A stretch of DNA of 64,000 nucleotides from Aegilops tauschii subsp. strangulata. Taxonomy: Eukaryota > Streptophyta > Magnoliopsida > Poales > Poaceae. The notes beneath the pieces are model-generated. The model was not told the origin of the DNA, did not search any database, and worked only from the letters and a program-made list of their open reading frames with translations. How positions within the stretch are numbered: the first letter of the stretch is position 1; the number at the start of each line of letters is the position of its first letter. The translations under genes were made by a program, and so were the position numbers. Location: contig NC_053035.3 in the NCBI RefSeq assembly GCF_002575655.3, forward strand, positions 500,246,601 to 500,310,600, written 5' to 3'. Below, one piece after another: positions 21,440 through 31,010 of the stretch.

Positions 21440-21522
21440 ACGTTGATTCTAATGGCGCACCGCCCCTAGTGCGCCATAAGTACGTCGATTCTAATGGCGC
21501 ACCTCCCCTGGTGCGCCATTAG
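21440..21522. repeat. Internal subterminal-type palindromes in CACTA-1
   Basis: Two palindromic units, CTAATGGCGCACCGCCCCTA...GTGCGCCATAAG and CTAATGGCGCACCTCC...GGTGCGCCATTAG, like those at the element ends but about 7 kb from the left terminus and 5 kb from the right. They lie upstream of the second gene. Confidence 0.9.
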
Positions 21523-21539
21523 AATTTTGTTTTAATTAC

Positions 21540-21671
21540 TAGCCCGACTGGTCAGCTTATATTCCACCTAACCCTATCTCCATCAGAACACGCCCACTAG
21601 CCCGACTAGTCAGCACGCAGCACACACACTAGGAGGTCCTGGGTTCGATTCCCAGGCTCCCCAATTTTTTT
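21540..21671 (+). ncRNA. tRNA 3'-half-like Pol III unit candidate (A-box-like, B box, T7)
   Basis: A perfect B box GGTTCGATTCC at 21642-21652 lies in a T-arm with a 5-bp stem (CTGGG/CCCAG, 21639-21655). It is followed directly by GCTCCCC-A, the shape of a tRNA acceptor strand and discriminator base, and two bases later by T7 (21665-21671), a Pol III terminator. Upstream, TAGCCCGACTRG occurs twice (21540-21551 and 21598-21609), about 44 bp before the B box in the nearer case, and partly fits the A-box consensus TRGCNNAGYNGG. No GGGGAGC 5' acceptor partner is seen, so this is not a full tRNA. It could be a tRNA-derived remnant. Confidence 0.45.
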
Positions 21672-21776
21672 ATGCATTTAAAATGCTGTTTGATATTTAT
21701 TTGTGTTTAAATATGTTCAAACTTGTTTAAATCATAGCAGTAATATTTTTTTATAAAAACAGTAATGATTTTTTTA

Positions 21777-21895
21777 AAAATATCATCAAATTTGTTATTT
21801 GAAAATATTTATGAATATGAAAAAATATCATCAAATTTATTATTTGAAAATATCATCAAATTTGTTATTTGAAAATATAATCAAATTTGCTTTTT
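21777..21895 (+). repeat. AT-rich tandem repeat, ~25-bp unit
   Basis: About four copies of ATATCATCAAATTTGTTATT, with GAAA spacers. Low complexity and without coding evidence. Confidence 0.8.
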
Positions 21896-21907
21896 TTGCA
21901 ATTTTAG

Positions 21908-22260
21908 TTGCATTCATTTGTGACGGTGGAGCGGGCCGGGGAGGGTGCGGGGGAGAGGGTGCGGGGGGTCATCGGCGGCGGTGGAGTGGGGGAGGGTGCG
22001 GGCCGGGGGTCGGCGGCGACGGCCGGTGGAGTGGGGGAGGGTGCGGTGGGTCGTCGGCGACGGTGGAGTGGGGGAGGGTGCGGGCCGGGGGTCGGCGGCG
22101 GCGGCCGGTGGAGCGGAGGAGGGTGCGGTGGGTCGTCGGCGGCGGTGGAGTGGGGGAGGGTGCGGGGGGTCGGCGGCGGCGGCCGGTGGAGCGGGGGAGA
22201 TGGTGCGGGGGGTGCTCGGCGGCGAGGGGAACCGAATCTGGCGAGGTGGGATAGCGATCG
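21908..22260 (+). repeat. G-rich tandem repeat, ~60-bp unit
   Basis: Five or six copies of a unit around GTGGAGYGGGGGAGGGTGCG followed by GGTCGGCGGCG. The plus strand is strongly G-rich with many runs of three to five G. It abuts the 3' end of the TNP2 gene (22384). Gly/Arg-rich and Pro-rich open frames here are compositional. Confidence 0.85.
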
Positions 22261-22383
22261 AGATGGAGGGGGATCGAGATCGAGTGTCCATGAAATTTAA
22301 AAACATTCATGAGTTCAAAAAGTGCCCATGAAATACAATCGAGAAATGAAGGCTACAATTTAAATACAATCAATCTTAGATAG

Positions 22384-25300
22384 CTATCTGTTCACAATCT
22401 TCTTGCCCTTATTTTTCGTAAATGGAGTTCTTCTCTTGAACGGACGTCCTTTAGGTAGGGTGGTCCTGCTTCTTCTTGTGGTGTATGCTGATACTTCATC
22501 GTCGTCGTCATGTTCCATCTTCGGGTCGCCGTACTTGTCGAAGTCTTGCTCATTGGCGACTCCATCCATTCCGATGATCTTCCTTTTGCCTCTCCTCACG
22601 ACAACACGACTAGGCTTTGATGGGTCGGTAATGAAGAAGCAATGGTCCACTTGGGAAGCCAGTACCCATGGCTCATTTTTCGCGGTGACGTTCGCGCCTG
22701 CGGTCTTGGATTTGGCTTCGGGTATAACCATGGTGGTGAAATACCGGTCTTCTTTTATGACGCTCTTGGCCCATCTGACACAGAACATCGGGACCTTCTC
22801 TCCAGCGTAGCTCAGCTCCCAGATCTCCTCGATCCTTCCGTAGTATCTGTCCTTGTCGTTACCGGTGTAGGATTCCATCGTTACCCCGGAGTTCTGATAA
22901 CCATCGCTCTTCATGTCCTTGTCCTCGGTGTAGAATGTGTAGCCGTTGATATCGTACGCCTCATACGTCATCAGGTTGTGCTCGGCGCCCTGTGACAAGG
23001 CGAATATGAGTTGTTCTTCCGCGGAAGAATCCTCATGTAAAGGGTACGACAGAAGCTTCTGCTTGAACCAACGCGTGAAACATGAGTTGTGCTCTTTGAT
23101 TATATCTCCGTCCGTCCTCTGTTGGCCTCGGTAATTGTACGTCTTCTCAATAAACGTTTTGTGCTTTACCACCCAAGGATCGACCACGTCTATGTGTTGT
23201 AGCGCGACTAGGTTTGCTCTTTCAAAGTCGGCGAGTCGACCATCGAAGTCGACATGCATTTCGCGGCGACCCTCACGGTGACCCCATCCAGCAAGCCTGC
23301 CGAGGTGCCTGTTGACGGCCAGACCAACGGGGTTCTCGATGCCTAGATAATTCGTGCAGTAGGAGATGCACTCTTTGGTCAGAAAGCCCCTGGCTATGCT
23401 TCCCTCTGGACGTGACATGTTGCGAACGTATCCTTTGATGACACCATTCATCCTTTCGAACGACATCATGCTGTGCAGGAATGTCGGCACGAGTTGGATG
23501 ATATCCTCCACGATATGGACCAGCAGATGCACCATAACGTCGAAGAATGCGGGAGGGAAGTACATCTCAAGCTCGCATAGTATCACCACGATCTCTTCCT
23601 GTAGCCTTCTGAGTTGCCTCACGCCAACCGACTTCCGAGAGATGACGTCGAAAAAGTTGCATAGGCCAAATAGCTTTTCACGGACGTGCGCGTCCATGAT
23701 CCCACGGATTGCAACTGGAAGTATCTGCGTCATCAGCACGTGACAGTCGTGAGACTTCATCCCGCTGAACTTCTACTTCACTGAGTCTAGGTATCTGCTT
23801 ATCTTCCCCGCGTAACCGTAAGGAAGTTTTACTCCTACGAGGCAGGTGAAAAACTGATCGATCTCCTCCTGACTTGGAGTGAAGCACGCAGAAGGGAAGT
23901 CATTTCCGGTCTTCTTGGCCTTTTTGCCTTTGCGACGACTTTCCGTGTCCTGCTTCGCCTCATCATCATCATCATCATTAGCGTGAAGCTCCTCCCTGAT
24001 GCCCATTGATTTCAAGTCTGCCCTTGCTTTCGGCCCATCTTTGGTCCTCTCTGGCATGTTGAGCAGGGTACCAAGCAGACTCTCGCACACGTTCTACGTG
24101 ATATGCATGACATCAAGGCTGTGAGGCACACGGTGGATCTTCCAGTACGGCAAGTCCCAGAAAACAGACCTCGTTTTCCATACCTTCAGTAGTGGCTCTG
24201 GCGCCTTTCGCTTCTTTCCCGGCTCTGGCGCCTTTTGCTTCTTTCCCGGCAGTGGGCAATCTTTCCAATTTTTCAACAACTCGTCTATTTCCTCGCCGCT
24301 CCTCGTACGCGGGCGTCTTCGGGGTTCGGTTTCACCATCGAACAGATCCTTGCGTTTCCTCCACGGGTCATCGTCGCGAAGCCACCTTCGATGTCCCATG
24401 AACACGGTTTTCGAAGACCCGGGATCTCTATCTAGCTGGCGATACGTTGTGTCATCCATGCACCTGACGCATCCAGAAAATCCGTGGACCACCTGCCCCG
24501 CGAGATATCCGAAACTGAGATAGTCGTGCACCGTCGTGAGCAGTGCGGCTCTCATAGGGAAATATTCTTTCTCTGCGGCGTCCCACGTATTGGCTGGCGT
24601 TTTCCACAGCGTGTCTAGCTCCTTTTTTAGCAGCCCCAGATACAGATTGATGTCGTTCCCTGGTTGTTTCGGCCCTTCAATTAGCATACTCATGTGAATG
24701 TACTTCCTCTTCATGCACAACCAGGGGGAAGGTTGTACATCCACACAAACACAGGCCAGGTGCTATGTGTGCTTCTCTGGCTGCCAAACGGATTGACTCC
24801 ATCGGTGCTCGCGCCTAGCACGATGTTCCTTGGATCGTTCCCAAATTCTGGGTGTTCGAAGTTCAACGCTTGCCACTGGCTCCCATCCTTAGGGTGACTC
24901 AGCATCTTGTCTTTTTTATTTATCTCCGGATCATTTGCGTCATCTTCTCGCTTCTTCTCCTCCCTATCCGTGTGCCAACGCAGGAGCTTTGCTACCTTAG
25001 GGTCCGTGAAATACCGCTGCAGACGAGGAGTGATCGGAAAGTACCACACCACTTTTCGAGGAGCTTTCTTCCTCTTCTTGTATCGAGTGACGCCGCACAC
25101 CGGACATATGGTAGACTCCGCGTGCTCGTCCCGATAAATGATGCAATTGTTCATGCACACATGGTATTTCACGTGTGGTAAATCCAGAGGACACACGATT
25201 TTCTTCGCCTCCTCGAAACTGGTCGAGCACTTGTTCCCCTTGGGAAGACGTTCGTGCCAGAATGACATGTTCTCGTCGAAGCATGCGTCGGTCATTTTGT

Positions 25301-25940
25301 GCTTTACCTTCATCTCCAGAGCCATGAGCGTTACTTTCAGACGGGTATCCTCGGGCCTGCATCCTTCATACAATGGAGTAACCGCGTCTATCTCCAGTTG
25401 ATCCAGCTTGGCTTTCTCTCGGGCGGCAGCTCTTGCGTTATCCGTCTGCTTGAGAAGCAGCTCTTGAATATGAGGGTCCTGCACCTAGCCCATCGATGGT
25501 CCATCGTCGTCTGCTCCGCCGGCATCTTCATCTTCATGATCATGCCCTTCGTCTGCTCCCGCATCTTCCTCATCATCATGTCCGGCATCTTCTACATGAT
25601 GACTGTGTACAGCATCACCGTCGTGATCATGTCCTGGAGATTCTTCATCTTCTCGCCCGCCCGAGCCGCGGTGGTTGTCTTGCTGCCCATCCTCATTTCT
25701 TGCCCGACCCCCATGGACGACTTCATAGTCATCTTCATCACCTTGCCACCGATAGCCATCCATGAAACCACGCAAGAGCAGGTGGTCCCGCACCTGCCCG
25801 GAATCCGGGTCCGCAATAAGGCTCTTCAGCTTGCATCTTCGACACGGACATCTTATCTCCGTGTCGTTCTTTTCAAGCATCTCGGCCTTCGCGGAGCTCA
25901 AAAACCTATTCACGATGCCTTCGGTCATCGTGCGGACCAT
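22384..25940 (-). pseudogene. CACTA-1 TNP2-type transposase, broken
   Basis: Minus-strand gene starting MVRTMTEGIVNRFLSSAKAEM at 25940, just after an AG acceptor-like CCCGCAG. Domains in order: transposon-associated N-terminal domain (IRCPCRRCKLKS, near residue 30), an acidic linker, Transposase_21 with its Cys cluster (CMNNCIIYR, CPVCGVTRYK) and STDGVNPFGSQ, then DUF4218 (FPPAFFDVMVHLLVHIVEDI) and DUF4216 (YYGRIEEIWELSYAG) with a basic tail ending at 22384. Lesions: in-frame TAG at 25485-25487, 24094-24096 and 23773-23775, and a one-base frameshift near 24722, where PPWLCMKRK becomes PPGCA-stop. The comparison for each is the intact TNP2 at 58785-62144. The enzyme would cut and move CACTA ends in the nucleus; this copy cannot give the full protein. 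Confidence 0.88.
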
Positions 25941-26395
25941 GGTCGCCTGCGGGGTAGAGCAAAACGATATTTTAGAACCAAGAAAAAATTTGGCATGACT
26001 TTCCCTAAAAATAGGACCAAAAAGAATGCATAGTGCCAAAATTCTCGCCGAAACGGAAATGAATCAACATTCCGGCAAAATATTTGCAACTATCGCATTT
26101 CAAATACCGGTACCTGCAAACACAAACATATATGCAACACCACAAACATACATAGATCTAGCTAGGACATAAAAAGTGCATGTGCACGTTGTTGGAGGGA
26201 GAACAACATAAAGATAGCTTCCCGCTTACTTACCTATCAAAAAAAGGGGGTTTAACCACGTAATTTGGATGAATTTATGGTGCAAATGAGGTGAGGAGGA
26301 GGAGGCAGCCGAGACAAGCTTGGAGGAGGAGGAGGAGAGAATGAAGTGGGGAAAGTGAGCGGGTAGGTGTGGCTGTCCAAAATATCTAGCTCGTC
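25941..26395 (-). other. CACTA-1 TNP2 upstream leader
   Basis: No supported gene. It contains the block GCATGACTTTCCCTAAAAATAGGAC (minus-strand gene upstream side, about 25993-26017) that resembles the hairpin arm upstream of the second gene, a GAGGAGGAGGAGG purine run near 26290-26335 and a possible intron 3' end just before the start codon. Confidence 0.5.
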
Positions 26396-26870
26396 CCAGG
26401 TTACTAATGGCGCACCACCACCTAATGCACCATTAGTAACCCTGGTTACTAATGGCGCACCTGCTGGTGGTGCGCCATTAGTAGTTTTGCAAAAAAAAGA
26501 CACTAATGGCGCACCAGGGAGCAGTGCGCCATTACTAGCTTAAACTAGTAATGGCGCACTGCCCCAGGTGCGCCATTAGTAGTTTTGCAAAAAAGTAAAA
26601 AATAAAAAAAATATTGTAGTGGCGCACTATGTGGCTGGTGCGCCATTACTAGTTAGAACTAGTAATGGCGCACTGTGCCCTGGTGCGCCATTAGTATGTC
26701 TGGAAAAAAAATTGTTACTAATGGCGCACCGTGTGGCTGGTGCGCCAGTAGTGTATTTCACACTAATGGCGCACCAACACATGGTGCGCCACTGCTACAT
26801 AGCAATGGCGCACCACATGTCTGGTGCGCCATTAGTGTCCATTCCATCTATAGCCCTTTTCCTAGTAGTG
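26396..26870. repeat. CACTA-1 right terminus and subterminal palindrome array
   Basis: Eight or so palindromic units with arms ACTAATGGCGCACC and GGTGCGCCATTAGT, some as AGTAATGGCGCAC...GTGCGCCATTACTAG, separated by A-rich spacers. They end in the TIR CCTTTTCCTAGTAGTG. Centres differ between units, as in the left array. Confidence 0.9.
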
Positions 26871-28286
26871 ACTTATACATGTTCCTATGACTATGAGATT
26901 ATGCAACTCCCGTTTACCGGTGGAACACTTTGTGTGCTACCAAACGTCACAACGTAACTGGGTGATTATAAAGGTGCTCTACAGGTGTCTCCAAAGGTAC
27001 TTGTTGGGTTGGCGTATTTCGAGATTAGGATTTGTCACTCCGATTGTCGGAGAGGTATCTCTGGGCCCACTCAGTAATACACATCACTATAAGCCTTGCA
27101 AGCATTGTAACTAATGAATTAGTTGCGGGATGATGTACTACGGAACGAGTAAAGAGACTTGCCGGTAACGAGATTGAACTAGGTATCGAGATACCGACGA
27201 TCGAATCTCGGGCAAGTAACATACCGATGACAAAGGGAACAACGTATGTTGTTATGCGGTCTGACCGATAAAGATCTTCGTAGAATATGTGGGAGCCAAT
27301 ATGAGCATCCAGGTTCCGCTATTGGTTATTGACCGGAGAGGTGTCTCGGTCATGTCTATATAGTTCTCGAACCCGTAGGGTCCGCATGCTTAACGTTACG
27401 ATGACAGTTATATTATGAGTTTATATGTTTTGATGTACCGAAGGTTGTTCGGAGTCCCGGATGTGATCATGGACATGACGAGGAATCTCGAAATGGTCGA
27501 GACATAAAGAATGATATATTGGAAGCCTATGTTTGGATATCGGAAGTGTTCCGGTTGAAATCGGGATTTTTCCGGAGTACCGGGAGGTTACCGGAACCCC
27601 CCGGTAACTTAATGGGCCTTAGTGGGCCTAGGTGGAAGAGAGGAGAGGAGGCCAGGGCAGGGCCGCACGCCCCTCCCCCCCCCCAGTCCGAATAGGACAA
27701 GGAGAGGGGGGCGGCGCCCCCCCTTTCCTTCCTCCCCTCCACCTCTTCCCCCTCTCTCTCCTAGTCCAACATGGAAAAGGGGGGAGTCCTACTCCCGGTA
27801 GGAGTAGGACTCCTCCTGGCGCGCCTCTCCCCTTGGTCGGCCGAACCCCCCCTTTCTCCTTTATATACGGGGGCACCTCTATACACATAATTGATCAACG
27901 ATCTCTTAGCCGTGTGCGGTGCCCCCCTCCACCATATTACACCTCGATAATATCGTAGCGGTGCTTAGGCGAAGCCCTGCGTCGGTAGAACATCATCATT
28001 GTCACCACGCCGTCGTGCTGACAAAACTCTCCCTCAACACTCGGCTGGATTGGAGTTCGAGGGACGTCATCGAGCTGAACGTGTGCTGAACTCGGAGGTG
28101 CCGTACGTTCGGTACTTGATCGGTCGGATCGTGAAGACGTACGACTACATCAACCGCGTTGTGTTAACGCTTCGCTTTCGGTCTACGAGGGTACGTGGAC
28201 AACACTCTCCCCTCTCGTTGCTATGCATCACCATGATCTTGCGTGTGCGTAGGAATTTTTTTTTGAAATTACTACGTTCCCCAACA
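26871..28286 (+). repeat. 3' LTR of Copia B, second part
   Basis: Resumes with the duplicated ACT (26871-26873) and TTATACATGTTCC, colinear with LTR A. It includes the TATA motif CTTTATATACGGGGGC near 27859 and ends CGTTCCCCAACA at 28286. With 13869-14188 it makes an LTR of about 1733 bp. Confidence 0.9.
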
Positions 28287-28510
28287 ACGGCATGAATGCA
28301 CGGGCGGCACACGCAGAGAACCCGGGGCAGGCATGTCCCCTTGACCCACGACGGCACAGACGCGTGCGTGAGCCCGTCCCCCTTGACCCGCGACCGGTGG
28401 CACAGAAGGATCGCAGTCCGTTTCCCACGCTCGTGTACACACTTTCATGGGGCGCCACCAAACGCCGCCCGCCCATTAATTCTACGAGGTGAAACCACGT
28501 CGCACTTGGG

Positions 28511-28520
28511 CTATTTAAGC
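28511..28520 (+). promoter_or_regulatory. TATA box of the small unknown gene (left)
   Basis: CTATTTAAGC, 114 bp before the ATG at 28634. The same CTATTTAAGC occurs at the matching place in the inverted copy (42988-42997, minus strand), so it is conserved across the pair. Confidence 0.65.
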
Positions 28521-28633
28521 TGGGCACTATCATCTTCCTCTCCCTCCTCATCCACTCCCCATCCTCTGCCTCCTCTGCCCTCCTTCCTTCTTCTTCATCA
28601 AACCCGATCGAGCCCTCGAGCCACCCCGCCACC

Positions 28634-29041
28634 ATGCAGTACAACGGCCCCACCTACCGCTTCCCCCCAACCGTGCCGGAAAGGCTCTACCCGGCCGGAG
28701 TGTATGTAGAGAGAACCCTTAGGGTTTGGGCGATCTCGAGGTGGAGGGGCGCAAGGGAGTTAACGGAGTTCTTCCTTGCGGCCGGCTTCTGCCACCTCCC
28801 CCGCGGCTCTCCTCGGATGTATCATCTTGAGGAGGTCAACCACAACGGCGTTGTGGTTGGGCTCCTCGCCACGTTCACTAACCCTTTCGATGCTTTCCAT
28901 CTCCTCGGGCGAGCGTATTGGGTTGGTTGTGAGTTCATAGCTTTCACAACCTACAATATCTTCACCGACTTCAACGTCATCTTCCCCAACAACGGCGTTA
29001 TGCACACGCTCCCATACCCCATCAACAACGGGGAGGAGTGA
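28634..29041 (+). CDS. Unknown 135-residue protein of the repeat unit, intact copy
   Basis: Starts MQYNGPTYRFPPTVPERLYP with a favourable CCACCATGC context and ends INNGEE-stop at 29041. I do not recognise a family. The sequence is rich in aromatic residues and ordered-looking (VWAISRWRGARELTEFF, VVVGLLATFTNPFDAFHLLG, CEFIAFTTYNIFTDFN), without signal peptide, zinc motif or clear membrane helix. The related copy on the minus strand (42506-42914) differs at many third positions but keeps most residues where its frame is right, which argues for past coding constraint. It lies between a MULE transposase tail and a GRF zinc-finger gene, so it may be transposon cargo. Confidence 0.65.
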   Translation: MQYNGPTYRFPPTVPERLYPAGVYVERTLRVWAISRWRGARELTEFFLAAGFCHLPRGSPRMYHLEEVNHNGVVVGLLATFTNPFDAFHLLGRAYWVGCEFIAFTTYNIFTDFNVIFPNNGVMHTLPYPINNGEE

Positions 29042-29912
29042 AGGGCGGCGCCCGGAGGAGCGAGGTGGCCCCGGAGGAGGAGGAGAAGAAGAACCCGCGT
29101 TTGGTGCCCCCTATCTATCTAGCTATAGATCTATCGTATTAGTTTTTTAAGTTGTAATCGTTATGCTACTATTATTAAGTTTTATTAGTACTTTAAGTTG
29201 TAAGGCTATCATGGAGTTGTAAGGCTATCGTGGAACTATGGGTTGCAATCGTTATGCTTCTATATAATCGTTATGCTACTATATATATTGTGTGTTTCGT
29301 GCTATTATTTGTGGATTGCTATGGGTTGTTTTTGCTTATTATTCGTGTATTGCTATGGGTTGCTACGGGCCCGGGTTTCTACACCCCAATCACCACACAC
29401 ACCATCTTCAAAATATTGGCAAACCATGGACATGCAACTAGGAGCCCCATGCAAACCCACTATGGACATGGGTGCAACTAGGAAATGCAAACTAATTTAC
29501 TTCGGGCACTTCATGCAAGCATGCAACTCATTTAGTTCATGGAACCGTAGACATGCATAAAAACAATTAACATTTAGTTTTAGTGCATCAAAAAATGATC
29601 CATCACAAAATTTAGTGCAAAAAAAAGACCAAAATAAAAACAAGTAACATTTTATTGGGCCCCATTTTATTTGCCGAAGTTAGAGGTGGGCTGGTGCCCC
29701 TACGTGGGTGGGCTGGCCACGGCCCAACATCTATTCGGTAGCCCAATTTTGTTTTTTACTAGAAACTGAATGGGTGTGTACTCTGTTAACTGAAGATCAA
29801 AAACAAAGGAAACAGAGCATGAACACTGAATAATTTGTGTTCCATATTGCCGCTTCAATTCAGATACATAACTTGGCATGGCTCACAGATCACATCCTCT
29901 ACCCTGACAGGC
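29042..29912. other. 3' flank between the two unit genes (left)
   Basis: No gene supported. It contains repeated ATCGTTATGCTWCTAT and TGCTATGGGTTG stretches, also seen inverted near 42220-42330, and a A-rich stretch. It lies between the 3' ends of the convergent small gene and the GRF pseudogene. Confidence 0.6.
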
Positions 29913-30583
29913 CTAAATGCCCATTCTAATGACGGATGAACAACAAATAAAACAAAAACAGAGCAATGATACAACAATAGAATCCCCTGCCATGATATTT
30001 GCTTGCTTCTGCAAATCGATCATCTGCATTAGATGTTTCTTGATCTTCTTCAGTTCCTCGGTCAGTTCGGACTCCGCATGCAGTTCAGCATTGTGCGCAT
30101 ACATCGCCATCGGCACGACTCTGCCCGCCCCTCCGCCCGAGCTCCCCGTATTCTCCACAGCAATCGGCGGCACCCCGCCCAAATTGAGCTCCTAGGTTGC
30201 GGCCACGCTCGAATCAACGTAGCCCTCAAACGGAATCCTATCAACATATTCATCAATCCACTCGAAATGGTAACATTTCTTCAAGATCTGAAAAGAACAA
30301 CATGAACCCTAAATCCCAAATTCGAGGAGAAAAAACAAAATATGGAGAAATCAGAGCAAAAGACAGCAAAAGAACGGGCTAAGAACAGAGATCTAACCTT
30401 GCCATCCCTTCCTGCCATTGGTTTGCTCAAGCATTTCACAAATTCCCGCCCAAGATTGCCATTGTCATCCCTCTTAGTGACCAACCGTTTAAGAGGGTCT
30501 GGGCGTGGGCAGTCAGGGCACCTTGTGAGCAGCACTGGTCCATACTGTCGCTATTTTGAGTGTGTGGCGGAGGAGGTAGACAT
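29913..30583 (-). pseudogene. GRF zinc-finger protein gene (left copy), two nonsense codons
   Basis: Two exons, 30583-30398 and 30287-29913, with GT donor and CAG acceptor matching the right copy (40613-41275). Exon 1 would give MSTSSATHSK then a TAG at 30551-30553 where the intact copy has TGG. Exon 2 has a second TAG at 30192-30194, again where the intact copy has TGG. The rest is preserved: CPDCPRPDPLKR and LGREFVKCLSKP of the GRF zinc finger, HFEWIDEYVDRI after the intron, a coiled coil ELTEELKKIKKHLMQMI and a hydrophobic C-terminus. Both lesions are G-to-A changes in Trp codons. Likely non-functional. Confidence 0.8.
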
Positions 30584-31010
30584 TTGCGCTAGGTCGCCGG
30601 AGAAGAGAAAGATTGGAGAAAGGGGATGAATGGGCGGCGGCGGGCGGACAGGCACGGGCGCTCGTCTCTTCTAGCTTCGAGGAGGTGGGTCCCGCGAATA
30701 GACAAGTGGTGGGTCCCGCGCTTACGTGGATAAGTGGTGGGTCCAGCCCCCAACAGCTAACGAGGGCATCAGTTGAGTTTAACAGCCATGTCGTGCGTGG
30801 GCTATTTACCTGCTCAAAATTGTCGCACCACAGCCATTCGCTCGAACAACGTCGCACTCTTGCCAATTCACCTCAAATGTGTCGCACAGGAGCTATTGGC
30901 GCACTTCTGGACATTCTTTCGGCATCACACCTCTATGTTAAAATCTCAAGGAACTCAACCAGGTATGATCTACACTGTAATCTCGGCTCCATAGGCATAT
31001 CATATATTCT

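Larger units (their letters stand above)
14189..26870 (-). mobile_element. CACTA-1 DNA transposon (12,682 bp)
   Basis: Begins CACTACTAGAAAAAGG and ends CCTTTTCCTAGTAGTG, the inverted CACTA termini. It is flanked by the 3-bp direct repeat ACT (14186-14188 and 26871-26873) inside a Copia LTR, so the ends are exact. Genes read on the minus strand: TNP2 transposase (22384-25940), a TNPA/Ulp1-like gene (15300-18906) and a small RNase H1 N-terminal-type gene (14800-15054). Both ends carry arrays of ACTAATGGCGCACC/GGTGCGCCATTAGT palindromes; one more pair of units lies inside at 21440-21522. All three major genes show lesions or lost catalytic residues, so it is probably non-autonomous. Confidence 0.95.
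7446..28286 (+). mobile_element. Copia LTR retrotransposon B (BARE/WIS/Angela-like), full length, with nested CACTA
   Basis: Plus-strand element with 5' LTR 7446-8601, primer site, leader, gag, pol, polypurine tract and a 3' LTR starting at 13869. The 3' LTR is interrupted by CACTA-1 (14189-26870) and resumes to 28286. The target duplication is ATGGC at 7441-7445 and ACGGC at 28287-28291, one mismatch. Without CACTA-1 the element is about 8.16 kb. B is inserted in the left repeat unit, because sequence on either side (GCCAGGCCCTAGC to the left, ATGCACGGGCGGCACACGC to the right) is nearly contiguous in the inverted right unit. Confidence 0.92.
28287..31010 (+). repeat. Left inverted repeat unit, segment 2
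   Basis: Continues the unit interrupted by Copia B. It is colinear, inverted, with 43256-40160: GCACGGGCGGCACACGC, the TATA box and small gene, the ATGGGTTGCAATCG-type 3' flank, a GTAGGGGCACCAGCCCA-type block (29685-29705 versus 41497-41513), and the GRF gene on the opposite strand with its promoter side (about 30780-30900 versus 40300-40420). The right limit is approximate because similarity fades. Confidence 0.75.

Noticed and set aside
20842..21469. Several long open frames on both strands (Arg/Gly-rich or Pro-rich, up to ~200 codons)
   Set aside because: Overlapping open frames in many phases are an effect of GC-rich, stop-poor composition. No domain, no consistent start, and low-complexity translations.
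21639..21663. A functional tRNA gene
   Set aside because: Only the T-arm and 3' acceptor half are present; no matching 5' acceptor, D-arm or anticodon arm upstream.
25299..26033. 244-codon plus-strand frame
   Set aside because: Antisense of the TNP2 N-terminal region; motifs are on the minus strand.
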